49,060 nucleotides of DNA, taken from NCBI GenBank assembly GCA_913047695.1, contig CAJWUI010000010.1, positions 1 through 49,060 of the forward strand, in the 5' to 3' direction. The stretch is from an uncultured Bacteroidota bacterium. Lineage in GTDB: Bacteria > Bacteroidota > Bacteroidia > Flavobacteriales > Flavobacteriaceae. The position numbers and the translations under genes were made by a program. Each line of letters opens with the position of its first letter. Within the stretch, counting starts at the first letter, position 1. Shown here in pieces: positions 34,155 to 43,045 of the stretch. Below the pieces are notes generated by a model. It had not been told where the DNA came from and searched no databases. It saw only the letters and a program-made list of their open reading frames with translations.

Positions 34155-34637
34155 ATGTCAAAATTCAAAAAGAAAAAGGGAGGTGATTTACCAGCGATTT
34201 CAACGGCATCACTCCCTGATATAGTATTTATGTTATTATTCTTTTTTATGGTCGCCACTGTAATGAGAGACAGCACTTTGATGGTAATTAATAAGCTACC
34301 AGCTGCTGATCAGATCCAAAAACTTGATAAAAAAGACCGCGTTATGTACATATATGCAGGTAAACCATCCTCGAGATATCAAGATAAGTATGGTTCAAGT
34401 GCAAGGATACAATTAAATGATAAGTTTGCTTCTGTTGACGAGGTTGGTGCCTTTATCCTCGCGGAACGTGCTTCTAAAAGGCAAGAGTTGCAAAATGTAC
34501 TAACGACAGCTTTGAAAGTTGACAGTGACACCAAAATGGGATTAATTCAAGATATAAAGCAAGAGCTTAGAAAAGTTCAGGCTTTGAAAATAAATTACAC
34601 AACTAGAGTAGGTGATTATACTCAAAATTTGAATTAA
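34155..34637 (+). CDS. exbD: Second ExbD/TolR-family protein
   Basis: The 160-residue protein has a lysine-rich cytosolic start (SKFKKKKGGD), a membrane helix with the conserved aspartate Asp22 (LPDIVFMLLFFFMV) and a periplasmic domain. Paired ExbD paralogues with one ExbB are usual in Bacteroidota and may build a mixed ExbD dimer in the channel. It ends the tight part of the cluster; the outer-membrane barrel gene follows after 68 bases. Confidence 0.9.
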   Translation: MSKFKKKKGGDLPAISTASLPDIVFMLLFFFMVATVMRDSTLMVINKLPAADQIQKLDKKDRVMYIYAGKPSSRYQDKYGSSARIQLNDKFASVDEVGAFILAERASKRQELQNVLTTALKVDSDTKMGLIQDIKQELRKVQALKINYTTRVGDYTQNLN

Positions 34638-34705
34638 ATATCTGAAAAGATTTATTTTCATCTCTCTGAGATTAGTTCATACAATTAAGGCCTACTATTT
34701 TTGAT

Positions 34706-35404
34706 TTGAAACCAAGAAATGTACCGTTTGTTATTAATTTATATTTAGGTTTACTAGTAACGCTTTTTACTTCATCTTTTCTTCAAAGCCAAAATATTCC
34801 AAAAGATGAGGAATTCAAATTTTACCGCGAAGATCAAATATATTTCGGAACCTCTCTAATGCTTATTAAGTCTAACCAAGAAAATTTAAAAGCTAGGGGT
34901 TTACCACGTCATTTTCAATTTGGTATTATTCGCGATATGCCACTAATAAAATCTGGCAAGTTGTCAACAGGTTTAGGATTAGGAATCAGTTTTGAAAGAT
35001 TTACAACAAATTTAATCCGTTCAGCAAGTGGTCTCTATTCGTTGGACTTGAATAATAATATTAACAACCCCCTATCAATATCTGTTCAATCATTTGAAAT
35101 CCCAATTTCAATTAGATGGAGAAATTCTTCTGACCGTGATTTTGCTTTTTGGCGGGTTTATGGAGGTATAAAAGTCAACTGGAACTACCGAATTAAAGCT
35201 AAACAAAATTCAAATTTTTTAACCATTGGTGAAGAATTAAAAAAGTTTGGGACAAGTGCATATTTGAGCTTTGGATACAATACTTGGAATTTTTATTTAT
35301 CCAGCCCAATAGTCTCAACATTTGATTCTCTAAATTCCACCCAAAACAATTCATCTATAAAAATAGCACCTCTAAAAGTTGGATTAATTTTTTTCGTTCT
35401 GTAA
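34706..35404 (+). CDS. Outer-membrane beta-barrel protein (porin-like)
   Basis: The start is TTG at 34706 (MKPRNVPFVINLYLGLL); an in-frame TGA lies just before it, so no earlier start is possible. The 232-residue protein has a signal peptide ending near FLQSQ and then alternating strands (FQFGIIRDMPLI, LSTGLGLGISFE, AFWRVYGGIKVNWNY, TSAYLSFGYNTWNFYL) with a hydrophobic C-terminal strand, as in small outer-membrane barrels. It follows the exbB/exbD genes and may be a partner of that system. PorT, a T9SS barrel of similar size, is an alternative I cannot exclude. It converges with rpoN, 4 bases between stops. Confidence 0.7.
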   Translation: MKPRNVPFVINLYLGLLVTLFTSSFLQSQNIPKDEEFKFYREDQIYFGTSLMLIKSNQENLKARGLPRHFQFGIIRDMPLIKSGKLSTGLGLGISFERFTTNLIRSASGLYSLDLNNNINNPLSISVQSFEIPISIRWRNSSDRDFAFWRVYGGIKVNWNYRIKAKQNSNFLTIGEELKKFGTSAYLSFGYNTWNFYLSSPIVSTFDSLNSTQNNSSIKIAPLKVGLIFFVL

Positions 35405-35408
35405 TAAT

Positions 35409-36845
35409 CTAGAGTTCTTTTCTTAATCTTGCGACTGGAATATCAAGTTGCTCTCTGTATTTTGCTATTGTTCTTCGAGCTACGATGTAACCCTTTTTTT
35501 TCATCATTAACGAAAGCACTTGGTCTGTGAGAGGCTTTTTTTTATTTTCATCAATTATAAATTGTTCTAGTATTTTTTTTATTTCTATAGAGGAAACATC
35601 TTCACCTTCGTTATTTTTGAGTCCCTCCGAGAAAAAAGTCTTTAACAATTTTGTTCCATACGGTGTGTCAATATATTTGCTGTTTGCTACTCTTGATATT
35701 GTAGAAATATCCATATTAACTTTTTCTGCGATATCTTTTAGAATCATAGGTTTTAGTTTTTTTTCATCTCCACTCATAAAATATTCCTTTTGATGGTCTA
35801 ATATTGCATTTATAGTAAGGTTTAATGTCTGGTACCTTTGCCTTATTGCATCAATAAACCATTGAGCTGAATCTAGTTTTTGCTTTATAAATTGAACAGC
35901 TTCTTTATTCGATTTTGAATCTGATTCTGAGTAACTATAAAGCATATCCTTATAAGTGTTTGATACCCTAAGTTGAGGCTCATTTCTCTTATTAAGTTTA
36001 ACGTATAAATTTCCTTCCTCGAGCTTTAAGATAAAATCAGGTACTATTTGATTGTTTTCAGTATTTGAGGTTAATGCTCCCCCGGGTTTTGGATTCAATT
36101 TACTTATCAAATCTAAAGCAGTTTTCAATTTTTTTTCATCTATTCCAAGGCGTTCTTGAAGTTTATTGTAATGTTTATGACTAAATTCATTAAAATGATT
36201 TTTTATAATTTTTAATGCATAATTTACTTCAGGTCTATTTACATCCTTTTTTTCTAATTGAAGTTTTAGGCACTCTTGGAGCGAACGTGCTCCAACTCCT
36301 ACAGGATCCAAAGATTGTACGGATTTTATTATTTTTTCAACGATTGAATTGTCTACCATTAGATTTTGAGTAAATGCTAAATCGTCAACAAGTTCTTCGT
36401 TACTTCTTCTTAAATATCCACTTTCATCAATGCTACCAATAATAAATTCAGCTATTTGTATTTCAGTATCTGTCAAAATTAGATTGACTATTTGCTGTGA
36501 GAGGTACTGATGAAAAGTAACACCTCCAGAAAAAGGAATACTATTATTTTCGTCTTTGTTTAGATAATTGTTTGAATAAATTTTGTAATGCGGGACTTCG
36601 TCATCACTCAAATATTGATCAATATCTATTTCATCTGTAGTGATTTTTTCACTTTCACTAAATTCAACATCAGATTCATTTTTATTCAATTGTTCTTTTC
36701 CGTTTTCTAATGCAGGGTTTTCCGCAATCTCTGATTCAATTTTTTGTTCCAACTCTAAAGTTGATAGTTGAATCATCTTCATCAGTTGGATTTGCTGAGG
36801 AGATAGTTTTTGAGAAAGTTTTATTTGAAGATTCTGTTTGAGCAT
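35409..36845 (-). CDS. rpoN: RNA polymerase sigma-54 factor
   Basis: The 478-residue protein has the glutamine- and leucine-rich Region I (LSPQQIQLMKMIQLSTLELEQ, residues 15-35), an acidic Region II, a core-binding domain (about 95-300), and a C-terminal DNA-binding part with the RpoN box ARRTIAKYREQL at about 456-467. It directs RNA polymerase to -24/-12 promoters with the help of AAA+ activators, none of which is in the window. It is downstream of asnS by 50 bases and likely read from the same long minus-strand run. Confidence 0.96.
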   Translation of the reverse strand: MLKQNLQIKLSQKLSPQQIQLMKMIQLSTLELEQKIESEIAENPALENGKEQLNKNESDVEFSESEKITTDEIDIDQYLSDDEVPHYKIYSNNYLNKDENNSIPFSGGVTFHQYLSQQIVNLILTDTEIQIAEFIIGSIDESGYLRRSNEELVDDLAFTQNLMVDNSIVEKIIKSVQSLDPVGVGARSLQECLKLQLEKKDVNRPEVNYALKIIKNHFNEFSHKHYNKLQERLGIDEKKLKTALDLISKLNPKPGGALTSNTENNQIVPDFILKLEEGNLYVKLNKRNEPQLRVSNTYKDMLYSYSESDSKSNKEAVQFIKQKLDSAQWFIDAIRQRYQTLNLTINAILDHQKEYFMSGDEKKLKPMILKDIAEKVNMDISTISRVANSKYIDTPYGTKLLKTFFSEGLKNNEGEDVSSIEIKKILEQFIIDENKKKPLTDQVLSLMMKKKGYIVARRTIAKYREQLDIPVARLRKEL

Positions 36846-36895
36846 ACTTAAATAATATATCCCTTTGTAAATATATGTAATTTAGGACAAATCCT

Positions 36896-38332
36896 TTAAA
36901 ATGTGGCATTCTGTGGTGTTCGTGGAAAAGGAATTACATCTCGAATATTGTTCATTCCCGTAACAAATTGAACTAATCTTTCAAAACCTAATCCAAAACC
37001 ACTATGAGGCACGCTTCCGTATCTTCTCAGATCAAGGTACCACCAAAGTTCTTCAGAATTAATTTGCATTTCAATCATTCGTTTTTCTAATATATCAAGA
37101 CGCTCTTCTCTTTGCGAACCACCAACTATTTCACCAATTCCAGGGAAAAGGATATCCATTGCTCTTACCGTTTTGTCATCATCATTTCTTCTCATGTAAA
37201 AGGCTTTGATATTTATAGGGTAATTAAAGATTATAACAGGACTTTTAAAATGTTTTTCAACCAAATATCTTTCATGCTCGCTTTGTAAATCTGTTCCCCA
37301 TTCATTTATTAGAAATTTAAATTTTTTCTTTTTATTTGGTTTTGAGTCTTTGAGAATGCTGTATGCCTCGTTATAAGTTATTCTTATAAAATCATTTTCC
37401 ACTACAAACTTAATCTTATCTAAAAGGTTCATTTGATTCCTTTCTGATAAAGGCTTACTTAGATCTTCCTTTTTTTGGCGATCATTCAAAAATTCTAAAT
37501 CAGAAACGCAATTAGATAAAACTTCACTTAAAACTTGAGTTATAAATTTTTCGGCCAAATCCATATTATTGTTAAGATCATAAAACGCCATTTCTGGTTC
37601 TATCATCCAAAATTCTGCAAGATGTCTTTTAGTATTTGAATTTTCTGCACGAAAAGTAGGTCCAAATGTGTAAACTTCTCCCAAGCCGAGGGCATATGCT
37701 TCAGCCTCCAATTGACCTGAAACGGTTAGATTGGTTTCTTTTCCAAAAAAATCCTTTTTAAAATCCAGATTTCCATTTTCATCGATCGGAGGTTTTTTAT
37801 GATCCAGAGTACTAACACGGAACATCTCTCCTGCACCTTCAGCATCACTTCCTGTTATTATAGGTGTGTTTATATAGTAAAAGCCTTTTTCTTGAAAAAA
37901 TTTGTGAATATAAAACGAAAGAGATGATCGAATTCTCATGACAGCAGCAAAAGTAGTAGTTCTGATTCTGAGGTGTGCTTTTTCCCTTAAATACTCTAAG
38001 CTATGTTTTTTAGGTTGTATTGGATATTTCTCAGGATCACAAACACCAATAATGTCAAGTTTATTAACTTTTAATTCAACTTTTTGTCCACTTCCTTGAC
38101 TTTCTAATAGTGAGCCCTCTAAATGCAATGCTGTTCCAGTGGTAATAAGTTTAAGTTCAGATTCATTTAAGCTTTCATAATCAACTACACATTGAAGGTT
38201 TTCTGTTGAGGAGCCGTCATTTAGTGCAATAAACCGGTTTGCTCTAAAAGTTTTTACCCATCCCTTTACAGCATAATTAAAATTTGTTTTAGTAGACTCT
38301 TTGAGAAGATATTTAATTTTAACTACTTTCAT
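36896..38332 (-). CDS. asnS: Asparaginyl-tRNA synthetase
   Basis: The 478-residue class II synthetase has an N-terminal OB-fold anticodon-binding domain (about 17-105, VKGWVKTFRANRFIALNDGS) and a catalytic domain. Motif 2 is FRAENSNTKRHLAEFWMIEPEM and motif 3 is GFGLGFERLV, and the end HSGFGLG...IPFPRTP is typical of AsnRS rather than AspRS. It charges tRNA-Asn. It lies between the MMPL exporter and rpoN, with short gaps of 78 and 50 bases. Confidence 0.95.
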   Translation of the reverse strand: MKVVKIKYLLKESTKTNFNYAVKGWVKTFRANRFIALNDGSSTENLQCVVDYESLNESELKLITTGTALHLEGSLLESQGSGQKVELKVNKLDIIGVCDPEKYPIQPKKHSLEYLREKAHLRIRTTTFAAVMRIRSSLSFYIHKFFQEKGFYYINTPIITGSDAEGAGEMFRVSTLDHKKPPIDENGNLDFKKDFFGKETNLTVSGQLEAEAYALGLGEVYTFGPTFRAENSNTKRHLAEFWMIEPEMAFYDLNNNMDLAEKFITQVLSEVLSNCVSDLEFLNDRQKKEDLSKPLSERNQMNLLDKIKFVVENDFIRITYNEAYSILKDSKPNKKKKFKFLINEWGTDLQSEHERYLVEKHFKSPVIIFNYPINIKAFYMRRNDDDKTVRAMDILFPGIGEIVGGSQREERLDILEKRMIEMQINSEELWWYLDLRRYGSVPHSGFGLGFERLVQFVTGMNNIRDVIPFPRTPQNATF

Positions 38333-38410
38333 TTTATATTAAAATTTGATAAAGCGACACAAATATAAGTTTATTTGATCAAGTTAAAATAAGTCTCTAA
38401 TTATGAACTT

Positions 38411-40780
38411 TTAGTCAATAATCTCAAGTTTCGGTTCTTTTAATACTTTCTTATTACTAATTGAATCTTCCAAAGAAATAAGCAAAGATGGAAGCAGAAT
38501 TAGATTAGCTAACATCGCCATCATCAAGGTAACTGCTACAAGTCCACCAAGAGCCTGTGTTCCTCCAAAATTGGAAGACAAAAAAATAGAAAATCCGAAA
38601 AATAAAACGACAGAAGTATAAAACATACTTATACCTGTTTCTCTCAACGCGGAAAAGATAGCATTATTTATTTTCCATCCATTAGATATTAATTCTTGGC
38701 GGTATTTAGCCAAAAAATGAATTGTGTCATCAACAGAGATGCCAAAAGCAATACTAAATACTAATATTGTTGATGGTTTTAATGGGATTCCAGTAAATCC
38801 CATTACACCTGCTGTTATTATTAGCGGAAGTAAGTTTGGTATTAACGAGATTAAAATCATTTTGAAAGATCTAAACAAAAAAGCCATAAAAAGAGCTATT
38901 AATAAAATAGCCAGACTAAGGGAAAGGACAAGATTATTGATCAGATATTTTGTACCCTTCAAAAACAGAAGTGACTTACCCGTAATCTTTACACCATAGC
39001 GATCTTCAGGAAAGATTTTATCTATTAGTCCATTTAAATCAGATTCTATTTCTTCTAATCTTGAAGTTTTAATATCTTTCATATAAGTTGTTATTCTTCC
39101 AAATTGGCCAGTAGAATCTATATATCCTTTCATTAATTTATTGTTGCTTTTTGATTTATTTAGAAATGGATATATAAAACTATTTTCTTGTGAAGTTGGA
39201 AGGGTAAAATAATTAGGGTTCCCATTATAATACGCTTGTTTAGCAAATTTAACCGCATTAACTACAGAAATCGGAGTAGCCAATTCAGGAATTTCCTCTA
39301 TTATTGAATGCAGCTGATTCATTCTATTTAATGTTGCTGGTTTAACAATACCTTTCACTCTTTTACTATCAATCCAAAATTCTAAGGGTACAATTCCATT
39401 AAAGTTTTCATCAAAAAATAAAATATCTTTAAAAAAATCTGCTTTTTTTGGCATATCTTCTATAAGACTTCCAGAAATTTTTATTTGATAAACTCCAGTT
39501 ATTCCAATTACTAGACCTAGCAGTGAAACTAAGTAAACATTAACCCTTTTTACCCTTACAGTCTTCTCCATCCATGAAACAAAAAAATCAACGGTTTTAT
39601 TTTTTAAATGTTTAAGGTGTTTTTTATTTGGCAAAGCCATGAAACTATATGAAATTGGAATAATTAAAAGAGATAAAAGAAAAATTGCAATAATATTTAT
39701 AGATGCTACCACACCAAACTCTTTCAAGATTTTTGAATTTGTAAGAATAAAGGTAGCAAAGCCAGATGCTGTTGTAAGATTTGTCATTAACGTTGCATTT
39801 CCAATTTTTGCTATCATTCTATGTAAAGACTTGGCTTGGTTTTGATGTCTGGCAATTTCTTGTTGGTATTTATTTATCAAAAAAATACAATTAGGCACCC
39901 CAATTACAATTATTAATGGAGGAATTAATGCAGTAAGCACTGTAATTTCATATTGTAGCCATCCTAATATTCCAAATGCCCACATCACACCTACAGCTAC
40001 GACAAATAATGATATTAATGTTGCCCGGAATGAGCGAAAAAATAAAAAGAAAATTAAGGATGTTATTAATGTAGCTCCCAATACAAAAAGAGCTATTTCA
40101 TCTACAATATTTTGAGCATTTAATGTTCTAATATATGGCATTCCAGAAACGTGAATTTGGGTATTTAATTTATTCTCATATTTTTTGATTAGGGGTATAA
40201 AAGTTTCAAATATAAAGTTCCTTCTTTCAGCTGTATTAACAATTTTAGGATCCATGTAAATTATAGAACGAATTGTACTTGTTCTTTCGTCAAATAATAG
40301 ATTATTATAAAATGGAAGCTCTAAAAAAAGTTTTTCCTTAAACTTTATAGGATTTTTCGATTCAATTGGAAATTGTTTTGAAACATCCTCTAAAACAAAA
40401 CTTTTATTTTTTTTATTCTTTTTGAGTTCTTTAATATTTTCGGTTGTTAAGATAAAATCAATTTCCTCAAAACTTTCAATTCTTCCATTAAGATCTTTCC
40501 ATACATTTCTTTTATTTGGAAAATAAAACTCTTCATCTTGAATGGCGATTACCAAAACATTTCCCTCCTCACCAAATATGTTTGTAAACGATTTGTATAT
40601 AATATTTTCAGGATGTTTATCAGGAAGTAGATTAGCTTCAGTGTAAGTAAATTGCATGTGTTTCCATTGCATAGACCAATAAATGGTAATGGAAATCAAA
40701 ACTAATAAAATAAGGATACGATTTCTAAGTATAAGTCTAGCAACTAGGCCCCAGATATTCCATTGTTTTTTTTTCTTCAT
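38411..40780 (-). CDS. MMPL/RND-superfamily membrane exporter
   Basis: The 789-residue protein has about twelve membrane helices in two repeats: one near residue 25, five at about 230-380 and a matching set at about 415 and 620-770. Large extracytoplasmic loops follow the first helix of each half. Landmarks include GVMWAFGILGWLQYEITVLTALIP and, in the second half, FSIAFGISVDDTIHFLAKYR, the sterol-sensing-like signature of MMPL proteins. The group exports lipids or other hydrophobic molecules by proton drive, often to the outer membrane. The substrate is unknown. It is located 25 bases after frr on the same strand. Confidence 0.9.
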   Translation of the reverse strand: MKKKKQWNIWGLVARLILRNRILILLVLISITIYWSMQWKHMQFTYTEANLLPDKHPENIIYKSFTNIFGEEGNVLVIAIQDEEFYFPNKRNVWKDLNGRIESFEEIDFILTTENIKELKKNKKNKSFVLEDVSKQFPIESKNPIKFKEKLFLELPFYNNLLFDERTSTIRSIIYMDPKIVNTAERRNFIFETFIPLIKKYENKLNTQIHVSGMPYIRTLNAQNIVDEIALFVLGATLITSLIFFLFFRSFRATLISLFVVAVGVMWAFGILGWLQYEITVLTALIPPLIIVIGVPNCIFLINKYQQEIARHQNQAKSLHRMIAKIGNATLMTNLTTASGFATFILTNSKILKEFGVVASINIIAIFLLSLLIIPISYSFMALPNKKHLKHLKNKTVDFFVSWMEKTVRVKRVNVYLVSLLGLVIGITGVYQIKISGSLIEDMPKKADFFKDILFFDENFNGIVPLEFWIDSKRVKGIVKPATLNRMNQLHSIIEEIPELATPISVVNAVKFAKQAYYNGNPNYFTLPTSQENSFIYPFLNKSKSNNKLMKGYIDSTGQFGRITTYMKDIKTSRLEEIESDLNGLIDKIFPEDRYGVKITGKSLLFLKGTKYLINNLVLSLSLAILLIALFMAFLFRSFKMILISLIPNLLPLIITAGVMGFTGIPLKPSTILVFSIAFGISVDDTIHFLAKYRQELISNGWKINNAIFSALRETGISMFYTSVVLFFGFSIFLSSNFGGTQALGGLVAVTLMMAMLANLILLPSLLISLEDSISNKKVLKEPKLEIID

Positions 40781-40805
40781 GCAAGCCTATTCGCTTTTGA
40801 TTTTT

Positions 40806-41360
40806 TCAAACGGTTAGGATTTCTTTTTCTTTTAAACTGCAAATTTGATCTGCTTTAGAAATATATTCATCTGTTAAATTTTGAATATCAATTTCAAAAT
40901 TTTTTTGAATGTCTTCTGAAGATTCAGATTTTTTAATTTCATGGTTTGCTTCTTTTCTTGCAGATCTAATTGATATTTTAGCATTCTCGGTCTCAGATTT
41001 AGCAATTTTTACAAGATCTTTTCTCCTTTCTTCGGTAAGAGCTGGAATATTTATGATAATTGACTCGCCGTTATTCATTGGATTAAAACCTATATTAGCC
41101 ATCATAATGGCATTTTCAATATCAGCTAATATTGATTTATCCCATGGTTGGATTACTAAAGTTTTACTGTCGGGTGTATTAATATTTGCAATTTGTGAAA
41201 TTACCGTTGGTGTCCCATAATATTCAACTTTAACACTACTAAGCATTATAGGATTTGCCTTACCAGCTCGTAAATTTAACATTTCTCTTTCTAAATGTTT
41301 CAATGCCAAATCCATACTTTCTTTTGCAGATTCGATTATTATTTGTGTTAATTCTTCCAT
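40806..41360 (-). CDS. frr: Ribosome recycling factor
   Basis: The 184-residue protein matches the family length and sequence: an N-terminal helix with LEREMLNLRAGKANP, the beta domain VEYYGTPTVISQIANI, IQPWDKS, and the C-terminal helix segment LTEERRKDLVKIAK. With EF-G it splits post-termination ribosomes. It lies 10 bases downstream of pyrH, a pairing conserved across many bacteria. Confidence 0.97.
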   Translation of the reverse strand: MEELTQIIIESAKESMDLALKHLEREMLNLRAGKANPIMLSSVKVEYYGTPTVISQIANINTPDSKTLVIQPWDKSILADIENAIMMANIGFNPMNNGESIIINIPALTEERRKDLVKIAKSETENAKISIRSARKEANHEIKKSESSEDIQKNFEIDIQNLTDEYISKADQICSLKEKEILTV

Positions 41361-41370
41361 TTGATAAAAT

Positions 41371-42078
41371 TTATAAGTTTACTCTTGTACCAATATTTTC
41401 TCCTTTTACAACTTTATAAAGGTTATCAGGAGTATTAATATCAAAAACAATTATAGGTAATTTATTTTCTTGACTAAGAGTAAATGCTGTTGTATCCATC
41501 ACTTTAATTCCTTTTTTCAAAACTTCATCAAAAGATAGATTTTCAAACTTTGTTGCCTCAATATTTTTTTCTGGATCATCATTGTAGATTCCATCTACTC
41601 TTGTCCCCTTTAGAATAACATCTGCATTAATTTCGATTGCTCTTAAAACTGCAGCAGAGTCCGTAGTGAAAAATGGATTTCCTGTTCCCGAACCGAAAAT
41701 TACAACTCTTCTTTTTTCTAAATGTCGTGTTGCTTTTCTTTTAATGAAGGGTTCAGCGATTGCCTCGATTTTTATGGCAGTTTGTAGGCGGGTAGGAACA
41801 TTATTATTTTCAAGAGCACCCTGGAGGGCCAATCCATTAATTACTGTAGCAAGCATTCCCATATAGTCTGCTTGAACACGATCCATACCTTTACTAGATC
41901 CTGAAACTCCTCGAAATATATTACCCCCACCTATAACAATTGCTACTTCAGTCCCTTTATCAAAAACTTTTTTTATTTCTTTAGCATATTTGTCAATGCG
42001 CTTTGGATCAATACCATGGCTTTGACTACCCATGAGTGCTTCACCACTTAATTTTAGCAAAATTCTATGGTATTTCAT
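41371..42078 (-). CDS. pyrH: UMP kinase
   Basis: The 235-residue protein begins [15 protein letters not shown], the ATP-binding start of the amino-acid-kinase-type UMP kinase. Further motifs are [10 protein letters not shown], the [16 protein letters not shown] helix and [14 protein letters not shown], which binds UMP and ATP. It phosphorylates UMP to UDP and is allosterically controlled by nucleotides. It is cotranscribed with frr (10-base gap). A 97-base gap separates it from nadC upstream. Confidence 0.97.
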   Translation of the reverse strand: MKYHRILLKLSGEALMGSQSHGIDPKRIDKYAKEIKKVFDKGTEVAIVIGGGNIFRGVSGSSKGMDRVQADYMGMLATVINGLALQGALENNNVPTRLQTAIKIEAIAEPFIKRKATRHLEKRRVVIFGSGTGNPFFTTDSAAVLRAIEINADVILKGTRVDGIYNDDPEKNIEATKFENLSFDEVLKKGIKVMDTTAFTLSQENKLPIIVFDINTPDNLYKVVKGENIGTRVNL

Positions 42079-42175
42079 TTAGAAAACAGTTGTAGCAAAT
42101 ATAAAGATTAAACAAGAATTTTTTTATAATTGCTAAATACAATCTTTTACAAAAAAATAGATTGAAATATAATTT

Positions 42176-43045
42176 TCAAATAACAGTGGCTTTTAAACTC
42201 ATGTCAATGCTTTTTAGATTATTTGTCAGTTCGCCAATTGAAATGAAGTCAACACCTGTTTCTGCGTATTCTATAATATTATTTTTTCCAATTCTTCCCG
42301 AAGCTTCGGTTGACTTTCTTCCATTGATTAATGATATGGCTTTAGATAACTCTGAAGGATTATAGTTATCTAACAATATCCTTTTGACAAAATTAAAATT
42401 AAGAGCTGAATCTATTTCTTTTTGGTTTCTACACTCCACAATAACATCAAGTTCCTTATCAATTTTTTTAAGATAATTTTCAGTTTTAGTTAAAGTATTT
42501 TTAACACCACCACAATAATCGATATGATTATCTTTAATTAATATTGCATCAAAAAGCCCCATTCTATGATTGGTTCCGCCACCAATCATAACAGCCAATT
42601 TTTCAGCATACCTAAAATTAGGTGTTGTTTTTCTGGTATCTAGAATTTTACAGTTAGTGTGTTTAATCATCTTATTTAAACTTTTTGTTAAACTTGCGAT
42701 ACTGCTCATCCTTTGAATTGTATTGAGAACTAGCCTTTCCGTCGAAAGTATAGAAAGAGCTGAGCCATGAACTTTAAAAGCGATATCTCCTTTTCTGATT
42801 TTATTCCCATCTTTAATTATTGTTTCAACTTTAAGTCTTGGATCATAGTGTTTAAAAATCAGTTTAGAAAGAGAAACTCCTGCTATGTATCCTGAGTCCT
42901 TAACTACGAGCTTTGCAGAGCTTTTCATTCTGACATCTATGCATGATAAACTTGTATGATCACCAATTCCAATATCTTCATTTAATGCATTTTCAATAAA
43001 TAAATTAAGTTGATTTTTGTAGCGTTTTATAAAATTCTTCATCAT
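42176..43045 (-). CDS. nadC: Nicotinate-nucleotide pyrophosphorylase (quinolinate phosphoribosyltransferase)
   Basis: The 289-residue protein shows QAPRTase landmarks: ENALNEDIGIGDHTS at the start, NTIQRMSSIASLT, KILDTRKTTPNFRYAEKLAV, GGGTNHRMGLFDAILIKDNH, VIVECRN and SGRIGKNNIIEYAETGVDFISIG. It converts quinolinate and PRPP to nicotinate mononucleotide, the last step of the NadABC branch. Two adjacent ATG codons (43045 and 43042) can start it. Its first 41 bases overlap the end of nadB in another frame. Confidence 0.95.
   Translation of the reverse strand: MMKNFIKRYKNQLNLFIENALNEDIGIGDHTSLSCIDVRMKSSAKLVVKDSGYIAGVSLSKLIFKHYDPRLKVETIIKDGNKIRKGDIAFKVHGSALSILSTERLVLNTIQRMSSIASLTKSLNKMIKHTNCKILDTRKTTPNFRYAEKLAVMIGGGTNHRMGLFDAILIKDNHIDYCGGVKNTLTKTENYLKKIDKELDVIVECRNQKEIDSALNFNFVKRILLDNYNPSELSKAISLINGRKSTEASGRIGKNNIIEYAETGVDFISIGELTNNLKSIDMSLKATVI

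Noticed and set aside
34706-35404. Outer-membrane barrel as PorT of the type IX secretion system.
   Set aside because: Size and fold are compatible, but I see no PorT-specific motif and PorT genes I know of lie in another neighbourhood, so only a general barrel call is justified.
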